From Bugula neritina (taxonomy: Eukaryota; Bryozoa; Gymnolaemata; Cheilostomatida; Bugulidae): 64,000 nucleotides of DNA. The stretch lies in assembly GCA_964035545.1 (NCBI GenBank), contig OZ037768.1, positions 1,911,501-1,975,500 on the forward strand, written 5' to 3'. Position 1 is the first letter of the stretch; each line of letters starts with the position of its first letter. A program made the position numbers and the translations under genes. The notes beneath the pieces are model-generated. The model worked only from the letters and a program-made list of their open reading frames with translations. It searched no databases and was not told the origin of the DNA. Positions 47,460-58,342 of this stretch are shown here, piece by piece.

Positions 47460-48884
47460 TTAGTTTTTGGGACAGATTAAACTAATAGTTTTGGAATTAG
47501 ACTGCCTGACAGTACTGGCTGAAGCAGAGAGCTCATGGTTATAATAGTTAGCAAAGTTTGACACAACTACAGGCACCAGAAGAGCAATAGTAATGACTCC
47601 TGACACAACACATACTGAACCTACAAGTTTCCCTAGGATTCCTTTAGGTGTCACATCACCGTAACCCACAGTACACATGGTTATTATAGTCAGCCAAAAT
47701 CCATCTGGTATGCTGCCAATATTCTGTGATCCTGTGTCAAACATGTCAGCGTAATAGATTGCTGCCGAGAAGAAGATGACGGCTATTCCGAGGAACAGAC
47801 CAAATAAGTACAACTCCTGGAGGCTCTTCTTGATGGTCAGTCCAAGAATCTGCATGCCTCTCGAATGCTTCGTGAGTTTAAATATCCTGAAAGCCCGGAA
47901 GAGCCGGAGAACCCGTAAGAACACCACTGATGTGCTGGAGCGCTTAGTATCATCACAGCTGCCAGAAATATACACGACTCCAATGATAATGTAGAAAGGT
48001 AGTATAGCACCAATGTCAAATAAATTCATCCAGGATCTTACGTATTGCTGGTAGGAAGGCGTTGAGCAGACTCGTAGTATGAGCTCCACGGTGAACCAAA
48101 TAGCGCACACACACTCAATGATGAAGAATAAACTCGTTACATTTAGAGTCTCTAGTGGTTGTTGAACTCCGTCATCGTATACCAGCGTGGAGTTGTCCAC
48201 CACACACATCTCCCTTGCATATTTAGGAACGGACTCTAAGCAGAAATTGACGATTGAGAGCAAGATTATAAAAAGTGACAGAATTCCGGCTATGTTTGCT
48301 GCTGACGAACTGCTGGGATATTCCAGGAGTAGCCACAGCTCTCGCTGCCATTTGTATTTCGGCAGCAGCACGTCATCTTCTGGGATGAAACCGTTTCTGA
48401 CTTTAAATTCCTTGAGCACTTCCTGACCGAGCTGATAGAAGTCGAGTTCTCTCAGGAATACATCCTCAGGGATGTCGTCTGGTCGGTATAGAATTCCTCC
48501 ACTTTGGTAATAATACAGGACCGCACCAAATGTAGGCGCGTGCTGATTGATATAATAGACTCGTTTGTCAGCGTCCCAGTAGAGACGTCGTTTCACAGGG
48601 TTACCGAGCAGAGTGTTGGGGTACCTGTTGAGCGTCCCTAACTGTGTCTCAAACATGTGACCACTCACACTAATGTGCAGTCGTTTGCATTGTCCGTTGG
48701 CACAATTGTGTTGTAGTTTAGACTTTCCTGGAACCAGATCAACTTCCTGTTCGTACTTACAGCTGTCCTGAGGCAGAGCTGAAATATCCAAGTCATGAGG
48801 TTCGTACCGGTTGGGTAGGTTGGAGATTGTGTACTCAGGCTCAAACGTAGGTGAGCCGAGAGTGCCCACATTAGCAAAGTGCAT
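47460..48884 (-). CDS. Voltage-gated potassium channel subunit, Kv1/Shaker-like, intronless
   Basis: A single 474-codon exon. Cytoplasmic T1 tetramerisation domain at residues about 67-165 (RLHISVSGHMFET, YWDADKRVYYINQHAPTFGAVLYYYQSGG). S1 about 197-217, S2 about 251-272 with charged E267 (FTVELILR), S3 about 285-305 with D290, S4 319-341 with regularly spaced R324, R327, R330, R333 and K336 (FLRVLRLFRAFRIFKLTKH), S4-S5 linker and S5, then pore TMCTVGYGD (402-410) with a complete TVGYG filter. S6 reads VITIALLVPVVV: the usual PVP of Shaker-type channels is L436-V437-P438, losing the first proline. NST (231-233) and NVT (248-250) lie in or near the S1-S2 loop and are possible N-glycosylation sites. 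The cytoplasmic tail is only about 25 residues with no obvious PDZ ligand. Forms tetrameric delayed-rectifier or A-type channels by family analogy. Confidence 0.95.
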   Translation of the reverse strand: MHFANVGTLGSPTFEPEYTISNLPNRYEPHDLDISALPQDSCKYEQEVDLVPGKSKLQHNCANGQCKRLHISVSGHMFETQLGTLNRYPNTLLGNPVKRRLYWDADKRVYYINQHAPTFGAVLYYYQSGGILYRPDDIPEDVFLRELDFYQLGQEVLKEFKVRNGFIPEDDVLLPKYKWQRELWLLLEYPSSSSAANIAGILSLFIILLSIVNFCLESVPKYAREMCVVDNSTLVYDDGVQQPLETLNVTSLFFIIECVCAIWFTVELILRVCSTPSYQQYVRSWMNLFDIGAILPFYIIIGVVYISGSCDDTKRSSTSVVFLRVLRLFRAFRIFKLTKHSRGMQILGLTIKKSLQELYLFGLFLGIAVIFFSAAIYYADMFDTGSQNIGSIPDGFWLTIITMCTVGYGDVTPKGILGKLVGSVCVVSGVITIALLVPVVVSNFANYYNHELSASASTVRQSNSKTISLICPKN

Positions 48885-50857
48885 AATGTCAAGTAGTCAG
48901 ACAGACTCGCTGTTACATCTCATCAATATATTCCCTAATTGATATCAATTGTTCACAATTGGTGCTCTCACTCGCTGTGCAACATGCCTACTGCACGCTA
49001 ATGCAAAGCTAACGTGTTGATGATTTTTAAAATGCACTGCAGTAAGCTAATGTGCTGTGCCTTTACACCCTCATAACACTCGCATTAGTATCAATATGAA
49101 TATATAGCAACAATTATTTGAATACGTATATCTTTATCCAAAATACATTTCCTGAGAATGCTGAAAGCATAATATATGCCACTTTAGCGCCATTGAATGA
49201 GCATAGCTGCTTGATAATAGTATTGAAGAGCCTAGAAATCTCACAAATAATGATAATAAATAGAGAGTATTTGATTATCTGCCCATCAACCTCCTAAATA
49301 TTATGGGAGTAGCTCATCATGTAAAGGGCTTAGCAGAGGGAAACTTTATTTTAGGGAGCCCACCTAATCAATAGATGTGCAGAGCTTTTAGAGTATAGAA
49401 AGTATATTCACTTATAATACTTGATGAAATAATGATGAAGGTTACTAGAGGTCTTCCACCATCAAGCCTTTTCTATCTCTATTTGCAATGAATATATGAA
49501 AGAGAAGAGATTATTCCAAGATATGCAGAAAGGAATGTGTCCTATAAATATACTGTGTAAAGTTAAACACCTTTCTTAGACACTTTCTACATGTGAAATG
49601 ATTATATGGTTTTTTGCAGAATTCAAAGCATTGCTAGCTAAAATTAACTGGTCTCAAGTTTTCTGGTAATTAGATGGAAGAATATTGTGAGAGTGATATA
49701 TATTCTTGTTTTTCTATGTTGTTTCAAGAAATTATATTTGCTATTTCAAATGGTACTTTACTGTTACTTGTAGAAGGTGTACAGTGTTACAATCCTTTCA
49801 CACTCCATGGTGAAACAAATTCACGGTAACTTGAAGGTAAGATATGATGGAGTCTGGTTAACAAGTATAATGACTCACTTGGATAGAAATACTGGTCAGC
49901 ATGTTTCTACTTAGCCTACCATACATTTAGCTATGAATATCTCACAATACAACGATTATCTTATTGTTTAGCCTTGATTTTCATAAATTCCAACATCATC
50001 AAATACTTGGCCCTAATTTACTATTTGAACATAAACATGGGCTACTGGCCTTACAAAATATTTATATCAAAAATAATTTAATTTTATCACACCAATAGAG
50101 CTCATGCAAAGGGATTTGAACAGATTTAGTAGTGAAATTGCAAAGTGTTACAAGACACTTTATGTACATGAATACCACAGTTATATTTGATGTATACTTG
50201 GGCTTGTTCATCGTATAATTGGATATAAATTAGCAACAAAAATGTGCACAAAAATATGTAATAAACTAAACTACATGAATTAATATGAGATTTGAGCATA
50301 GAAATTGCATAAGATATGAAATACAAAATAAACAAGTAAAAGTTTACAAAAGTAAAAGTTATTTCGCAAGACATGTCCGCCATTGTTCTACAATACTAAA
50401 TACTATAGTTTGGTATTAATATCAGTGATAGTGAAGACATTTACTGGAGACATCAATGCTTTCTGCATTGTCCTCTAGATATTAGGTCCTCGGTGCATTG
50501 CCAATTCCTAGCACTGTCTTATTACTCCCCATTCCGTATTTTCCAACTAAAAACAGTGTTTAGACAATTAAACATCATATTTAAAATATATGCGAAAATG
50601 TTACACAATGCATTAAACAGAGAATTCCTTATCGAAAAGGAAATGACTCTATCAAGGAAAACCAACCAGCAGTAGTATAAACTACTACATCCGCGAAATG
50701 ATAGAAATGTCCGAGCCTCAGCTTGCAGTAAGAACCATAAACCATTTTTACACATGAGAAAAAAACTACACATTGCATCTTAGTTCAGCATTTTATTAAT
50801 TTATTTTCAAGAATTAAAATTTGAGCAACACGACTCTCACAGATTGAGTGCAAGGAG
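48885..50857. other. Intergenic region
   Basis: About 2 kb between the Kv start and the 3' end of the next minus-strand gene. No exon or repeat of note recognised. Two AATAAA signals (minus strand) at 50792-50803 belong to the gene on the right. Confidence 0.4.
50792..50803 (-). terminator. Poly(A) signals of the 166-residue protein gene
   Basis: ttttattaatttatttt on the plus strand gives two AATAAA hexamers on the minus strand about 60 bp after the proposed stop (50858), which supports the terminal exon chosen. Confidence 0.5.
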
Positions 50858-53800
50858 TTAAGCTAGGTGTATAACTGATAGAAATAATAGAGCAGTGCAG
50901 GAGGAAGGGTTGAAAGTTGCTCCATCACCACGGTAACCACTCATCAAGGATACATGCCTGGTTGTTTATAATCAAAGTGAACAACTGTTCTATATACTGT
51001 ACAAGAGAAGCAAGTATACAGGTAAAGTGTGTGCAATGAGAGTGTGTGAAGTACAACTATAATGCAGTACAACTGTACAAGTATCTACTACATTGTCTAT
51101 GTGCCATGATTCACGAGTCTACAAAATGGTGGGCGGAGTTACCTGTCATCCAGGCCTTTCACTATGGCATCTTATAACAAATAAAATTAGTTGATACACA
51201 CAAGTAGCTACTAGCATTTAGCTCTAAGTACATGATTACACAAGTTCAACACTAGAAAAGTGGCAATTGTCTTCTTTATGTTTGGAGAGAGACAACTTCT
51301 ATCAGACTAAAAATTCTATTTAACTACGGATAAAATAACATTACAATGTTAACAGAACTAATTGCATATTTTTAAAAATGCTAAAGACAATAAGTAAAGA
51401 AAGGACAAACCTTGAGCAATAGGCAAGTACCAGGAGTCAACCACTCCTTAAATCTGTATTATAATTTAATAACATTTGCTATTTGAAATGACACTTTCCA
51501 CTGGTAAGCAGTTGGCACATGGTATGTATCAAGTAAGACAATGTAGACAATGTAATAAGGGCAGAAAACTCACATGGAGTGGGTTTGGGTCGATCAATCA
51601 GCCAATACTGAAAGCCCTCCCTCGCTCTCTGGTTATAGCTGGACCTGAGGGAATCCCTGTACTGTTTGACAGACTTGGGTCTTGTGTGGTGATAACTCCC
51701 AGGCTTTACTGTGTAGTTTCTGCTCATAACTGCCTCAAAGTGGTCGACTGTCGGGGATAAATATACATGTAAGAATCAGTAATATAATATAAGCATATTA
51801 TATATGAGCTGATACAAGCATTATATATATATGGTATAATATAAACATATAATAAGTAATATAACCACATAGAATATGATATAATGTAAACATATAACAT
51901 AATATAACCATAGCATTGCAGTGACATGGAAAGCCAGTGAGTGATAACACAACACGATAAGAAATCTCACCTGTAGCTGGAAGAGCTGACTTCACCCTCT
52001 CAGTGGCCTAAAAAAAGTTTGAAATGTTAGGCTTACATGACAAAGTATTCATAAGCAAGAAATGTGTATTTTACCTTTTGAACCCAGAGTCAGTAAACAC
52101 TAATACCAATTCATTCATTAAGAATAATTCCTGGAGTATTTTCTCAGCTATTGAGCAAAACAGTTTGGTCCCAGAATAAACAGCAAAAAATGTAGTGAAT
52201 GGATTCAACAAAATACAGAATACAGCATGTTCACATACACAGACACAAATTTAGACAACATAGATATTCAGTAGACACACAACACATTATATATTCACCA
52301 CTTTCTATACACCGAGTAGAGAAACATACCCGTATCTTCATCTTGGTCCAGTGGTCTGTGGGACCAGCTGCATTCCTCACTGCATCGTATCGGGACCAGA
52401 AAGTCATCCTACAAACAAAGGAAGGAGACATCAAAGGCACCGCCAGTGATTTCTAGAAGTAGTTAAGTCAACGCAACACTGGGAACAGGGAGTAGAATGA
52501 ATAGCAGTGAGGCAGCACCTGGTATAATTAGCAGTAATTGTGTTTGTTAGGTCAGCAAATTATTCCAACTTACTTGGTGACTTAATAGAGCAGTTTGTGT
52601 AACTATTAATAGAGTGACAATTAGGAGGGTTATTGGAGATACTGTTGTCCATAAGAAGATACAATTAGATACAATATAATGATATAATATAATACAATAA
52701 AATGAATACTATTGATGGGCATTAGCTATGCATGACAATGGTGATAGACAATCCAATAGTAAACACCCAATCAATATTGGACATGACTACTGTAGATAGG
52801 CAGCGTAAACATCATATATTATAGTGTCCTTATAATTCTGGATTTCAGGAAATTAGTTACAGAAAAAACTTAACAATTTAATAAGAATTCTCACACTTGA
52901 GTCAACTGCACTAAAACTACAGTACTGATCCCAGAAGAGATGGAGATTGTACTGACTAACACTAGACTTGTTTATATGTAAATATAGAACATGTATAGAC
53001 TAACACTAGACTAGTTTAGATGTAAATATAGAACATGTATAGACTAACACTAGACTAGTTTAGATGTAAATATAGAACATGTATAGGCTAAAACTAAGCA
53101 GGTTTAGATGCAAATATAGAGCATGTATAGACTAACACTAACCTAGTTTAGATGTAAATATAGAACATGTATAGACTAACACTAGACTAGTTTAGATGTA
53201 AATATAGAACATGTATAGACTAACACTAACCTAGTTTAGATGTAAATATAGAACATGTATAGACTAACACTAGACTAGTTTAGATGTAAATATAGAACAT
53301 GTATAGACTAACACTAGACTAGTTTAGATGTAAATATAGAGCATGTATAGACTAACACTAAGCAGGTTTAGATGCAAATATAGAGCATGTATAGACTAAC
53401 ACTAACCTGCACAGCTTATGCAAATAAAGTAACCAGGTATGACTGAGCTGGTAGCTGCTAATGAATAATGAATTAATTCAGTCGGCATATCGGCAGCACT
53501 TGGCATTATGCAAATTTCAATTCACAACTTGAAAGCATTCTTTCACACGGATGACATAGTTTAGTGTGTATTTAAGAGATGAATAAACTCAAGGATATTA
53601 GCCACTTGAAATGGTAGGTTATTGGCATTAGGCACTGCATCAACATCAAAGTAATCTGTGCAGAACAAGTGCATATTAACATTACTCAGTTGAGAGCTGC
53701 CATACTTATTAATTAGGAATTCAGTGCTGTGGGTTCAACCACCCCATTACAATAGTTTAACTGACCATTGAGTTCTACAGGCTATGGTGTGTCAGAAACC

Positions 53801-53909
53801 AGGCTTACAGAAATGTATAAACTTACTCAGTTTTCTTAGCTTCAAAGCCAGGTCCTATATCCGGTTTGCGGGTCATAGTAGATGGGTCATCTAACTCGTG
53901 GCCAGTCAT
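50858..53909 (-). CDS. Unrecognised conserved-looking 166-residue protein, six exons
   Basis: Exons (minus): 53909-53827, 52408-52330, 52007-51971, 51747-51574, 51170-51143 (28-bp micro-exon), 50957-50858; 501 nt, every junction in phase with GT-AG borders. The sequence runs from MTGHELDDPSTMTRKPDIGP through MTFWSRYDAVRNAAG, DHWTKMKIRATERV, HFEAVMSRNYTVKPGSYHH, PKSVKQYRDSLRSSYNQRA and FQYWLIDRPKPTPY to a less convincing C-terminal SGYRGDGATF. Rich in Arg, Lys, Tyr and Trp, no signal peptide, no membrane segment, no domain I can name. The short aromatic and PGSYH/RPKPTPY-like segments recall small ciliary microtubule-associated proteins, but that is only an impression. The last exon is the weakest part; the exon at 51574-51747 is the strongest. 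Confidence 0.65.
52942..53408. repeat. 44-bp minisatellite, about 10 copies
   Basis: Unit atagactaacactagactag followed by tttagatgtaaatatagaac and atgt, with a few variant units (aagcagg for gactagt). Lies in the first intron (52409-53826) of the 166-residue protein gene. Confidence 0.95.
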
Positions 53910-54636
53910 TTTTGTGTCTCAAGATATCAGTCTTAAAGTACGTCTATTTTCTAGTCAACTCAGTAGGTAATTAAACTCATAAACGGCAACCCATTTGTAA
54001 AATAATGGAATATACACAGAGAGGTTGTATACTGGTTGCCTAGCGATGAGAGCTAAACTATACCAAATCAATATTTAATGTCATGTCAAATGAGTGTAAA
54101 TGCAAGGGTATTGGAGATGAATATTGCAACATAATAACTCAGCAAACACTGATGTAGATACACGAGAGTATAAATAATATTTACTCATATACATCAATAC
54201 TATTAGAAATAAAGAGGGTTTCTCTATGACATTGAAGGTGAAAATGGAGATTTTTGAGACCCCTGGATGGGAAATTTTGTTGATAAAATGTACACAGTCA
54301 TAGGCAAAACATTATTGAAAAGATAAAATTGAAGAGTAAAAAAAGAAAAAAAAAACTCCCTTAACATGGAACACATAAAACACTTCCACAAAACTAAAAT
54401 CTTCTATGTAAAAGATTAAAAAGTTTTGCACTAGAATATATACGAGATTTAAAGTTTTACCCTCGACTGAATGGCAAACATATTCTCAGTTTTCTGCTGC
54501 TACTTCTTCAGTAATTGACACAAAACTTACAATAGAAACTAGAAGTACATGGCAACACCAATAAACAGATGTCAGGGCGTGAAATATTAGCTTAGTTATA
54601 GATGAGCACCAACCGAGAAATTTCTAGAAGAGAGGA

Positions 54637-54675
<39 letters not shown>

Positions 54676-57600
54676 CTTAATGATGCTGAAAAACCTGTTA
54701 ACACCAGAAATGTTAAAATAATGACCTATACAAAAAGCTAGTTTTACTCGGTTGGATAACTTTAGATTTCATATTTACTCAGTTTTCTACCTTTTCAGTG
54801 TACCCTTACTGCTTGCTATTATCCCAGTAAACAATAAACATAAAAATTAAGTTAGCTTAGCACGTAGTAGATTTCCAGTAGCAAAGCTAGGTGGGATGTA
54901 GCTAAATTAAACAGACAACTGTATGCTAACTTGTTTAAACAATATTTGAAAAAAAATGTTGAAATATGGCTGATGATGTGAAAGCCAACTGTTGAGAAAT
55001 GTCTTTATTCACTTTTACCTTTTTGTATCCAAGCAAAGAGGCTTTTAATTTGATTATATTTCTTTCATTTATGTTGGCTGGATACCCATAAGTACAGAGC
55101 TACATTGCTTATGAGACTTAGAAAAAAAAGTAATTACTTCAGTGATATATCAACGTTTCGTAAAAAATATACCATTTCAGTTCCAAAGCCTGTAAATGCC
55201 TATACCCTTTTGGTACAAATATTCTGAATATTGGAAGTCAGAGAAATTAAAGCTTCTAACGGCACATCCATTAGAATGACTGGGTGTGAAAGGTCAGTGG
55301 CAGGATATGGTTAGGATATGGTGTATGTAGTCCATGTTGCTGCTCTGTTCCTCCTTGAAACAGGGCAGAAGAGCCGACAAAGAACAAAAGACAATTTCTC
55401 TTTAGATGAAATTCCCAATAATCCTGAACTTGCTGTTAACAGCAGTTTCTCTTTTATGAAAATGCTTCAACATATAGACCTGTTGAACTCTTGACACCCA
55501 CCCCAACACCATCATATATGACTAAAAATGACGCATCCTAAAAACCTTCTTCCCGTTACACAATTCTTCTCTGTGTTACATATTTGATCTACGAAGTAGT
55601 AACAATTTTTTTTATTGTAAGATGCTTGGTTGTTTAGTAATTACTTTTGTATTTCTGTTTCCCACAAACAACACATTATGCTTACTGTAAAGTTAGCACA
55701 TGAAATAACACTATTATCTTAATAGAAATATTATATATTCATATTGTTAAGCATCTAAAATTGTAGGTTTTAGTTGAACATGTGATTGAATATCGTACAA
55801 CTTCCATGAATAACTCTCCCTTTTTTCAACCTACTGTAATTGCACACGTGAACCTACTTTCCCAGTTTCTTACAGCAGTTGGAATCAATATCAATAAATT
55901 CATTTACCAACACCAGTACAACTCATAGGTAACTAATGGCGATGCTACAGTTGATATGCTGCGGAGCTAGGCATAAATGAAGAAAAATTAACAGTGAGAA
56001 TGAGCTAGGAACTAGAAATTGCATTGTACAAACACTTTATAACTGCTACTTTACAATAGCTGAATGCGAAATTCAAACAAAAAAACTACTAATGGAGAAG
56101 CTTTTGCTCTCGAAGTTGAATTTTATGCTTAGTCGAAAAATTTAAATCTTTACTCATTAGAGTCAAAACTCAAAAAAATCAGAAATAGTCCAAAAAGTTG
56201 AACATAAAAAGAAAGTTAAAGTCACTTACAAAACTCATACAACGTCAAAGCATCACCAATAAACCTTTTTAGTGAATTAAGACATGGATATTATGTAGGA
56301 GTTGAAAGACAAAGGGAATAGCCACCAGAGAAATGTGTGGCTGCAAGAAAACATAATGGTAGGCCATTATTACCGACACCAAGACAAAACAACCAAAAGT
56401 ATAATTTCAGAACCCATTTTTATTGGCATTTCATGCTATCTCTGTAGAAGGCCCAGAAACTGAAAGATAACAGAGAGTTATAGCACATGGTGATAAAAAC
56501 AAAGAGTTTTAAAAGATCTGGGTGCTTTCAAAGTGAAGTACCGATTATTTTGCCAACAAACCCCAACTTAATACTAAGACATTTAAACCTAACAAGAAGT
56601 TAGAGTTGGTACAAGTTAGAAATGGGAGGAGGGTTAATTGAGCTACAAGAACTTAGGAACATGAGTAATCACACATGTCGGTTATGGCTTCAAAACAAAA
56701 TGCTAAAGTATCATCGTCAGTATAAACTTGAAAAAAAAAAAAAAAAATTCCAAATGTCAAAAAAAATATTACTTACCAAAGATCTTTCGGTTTTTGCAGA
56801 AAAGCTCATAAAATTGCACTGCCTTTTATACCAGCTAACAGCATACTTAAAAACCAGAAGTGGTTATAAACATACAACAGTTCTATTTCGTTACAAAACA
56901 AAAATTGATTCAACATGATGCAACAAAATTTTAATTCATTCTCATTACTTGTATTGCTACTGAGGAGAACATGGTGAAAAACAATGTTCAAGTTTTATTG
57001 ATGCGAGAAGAATACACCTTATCACCAACATGACACATTTTCAGCTTTGCAAATAACACCTGATGCAAGTGTCCAAGAGTCCCCAATATTTCTCATTTTC
57101 CTTCAACTCAAAGAAAATAGCTACCTTGCTAAAATAGCAATTGCTGTACCTTTGGTGATTAGTGTGCTTTCATTTGAGTATGTGTTGCTATATCAAGTAT
57201 TGTCAGCTAGAAAAAAACGTTTCAATAAGTTTATATGTGTGACATATAAGAAATAAATTGGTACCTTCAGCACCAGGAAAAAGAATTTAAAGACAATATT
57301 ATTATTATTATTATAAACCTGCTAGGTTTTAAAAGAGCCAACATATGAAGCCAACAACTTCCTTAGCAAAAGAAAACAGCTTTTAATAAATTTAGTATTA
57401 GAACATACAACTGCAACTCTCAGATTTTTTTTTCAAGCATGTTTGAAAAAAAATATTTGAGAAAGTAATAAAGGTCTTTCAGTAAGTAAAGATAATTTCA
57501 ATATTACTCAAGCAGTGATCAAGTGACACTTGATTTGTAGAATTTGAGGTTTGCAGCATTGCAATAAATGAGCTATATAAAGTTTCATACTATTTTAAAA

Positions 57601-58163
57601 TAAATGCAGGCAGTAATATAATTTTGTTCAGGGATTTGAATCAAGGCTAAGAGATTTCACTGCAATGCTTGTTTCGGGGATGAAAATAGGATAGGCTTTG
57701 ATGGGGAGGGGAAATAAGACCATACACTTTCCAATTATACAACAAAGAACTAGTATTGATAGCCAAAATCTTTGTGTTTTTGGCTTTTTTCACTCAGCTG
57801 TGCTGGCAACACACCACCTTTAAAGTAGAAATCCCGGCCTAGAATATGCCCTTTACTAGTCCATTACTAGAACTCTTTTTTTACTAGTCCTTTAACAAAT
57901 CTGTATATATGGGTAGCCCCAGAAATGAATGGTGCAATACCAACTTATTGGTTTATAACTCATAAAAAAAGACGAAATGCTAATTAAAAGAATACAATAA
58001 ATAAAAAAATGCCACCTGGAATTGCATTTTACCCAAAGCTGGCAACAAAGCTTGAAGATAAAAAAAGAAACATAGTGCTAAAAATTCTCAACAAAAGACA
58101 AATAGCAAAAGTTGTGTCATTAATTATAGAATAAAAACTATGGGCAACACACGACAATGGAAA
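53910..58163. other. Intergenic region between divergent genes
   Basis: About 4.2 kb, no supported exon. It holds an (AT)n tract at 54636-54672 and several poly(A) runs. Open frames near 56620-57260 look random. Promoters of the flanking divergent genes should lie at either end. Confidence 0.4.
54636..54672. repeat. (AT)n microsatellite
   Basis: About 18 AT dinucleotides in intergenic DNA. Confidence 0.95.
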
Positions 58164-58330
58164 GTATATTCAGTAGAATCATTGTTGAGTTTAAGGTGGG
58201 AGAGTATATTTAGTAGAATCATTGTTGAGTTTAAGGTGGGAGAGTATATTTAGTAGAATCATTGTTGAGTTTAAGGTGGGAGAGCATATTTAGTAGAATC
58301 ATTGTTGAGTTTAAGGTGGGAGAGTATATT
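58164..58330. repeat. 40-bp tandem repeat, four copies, just upstream of an MS4A-like gene
   Basis: gtatatttagtagaatcatt followed by gttgagtttaaggtgggaga repeats four times with only one or two changes, plus 7 bp of a fifth copy, ending 12 bp before the ATG at 58343. Position suggests it lies in the promoter or 5' UTR. Confidence 0.95.
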
Positions 58331-58342
58331 GAAAAGTCTATA

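Noticed and set aside
53725-53745. B-box-like gggttcaaccacccc as a tRNA gene
   Set aside because: No A box or foldable acceptor and anticodon stems at the expected distance upstream.
56622-57256. Two plus-strand frames in the intergenic region
   Set aside because: Lysine-rich frames arise from poly(A) runs. No domain, no supporting splice pattern.
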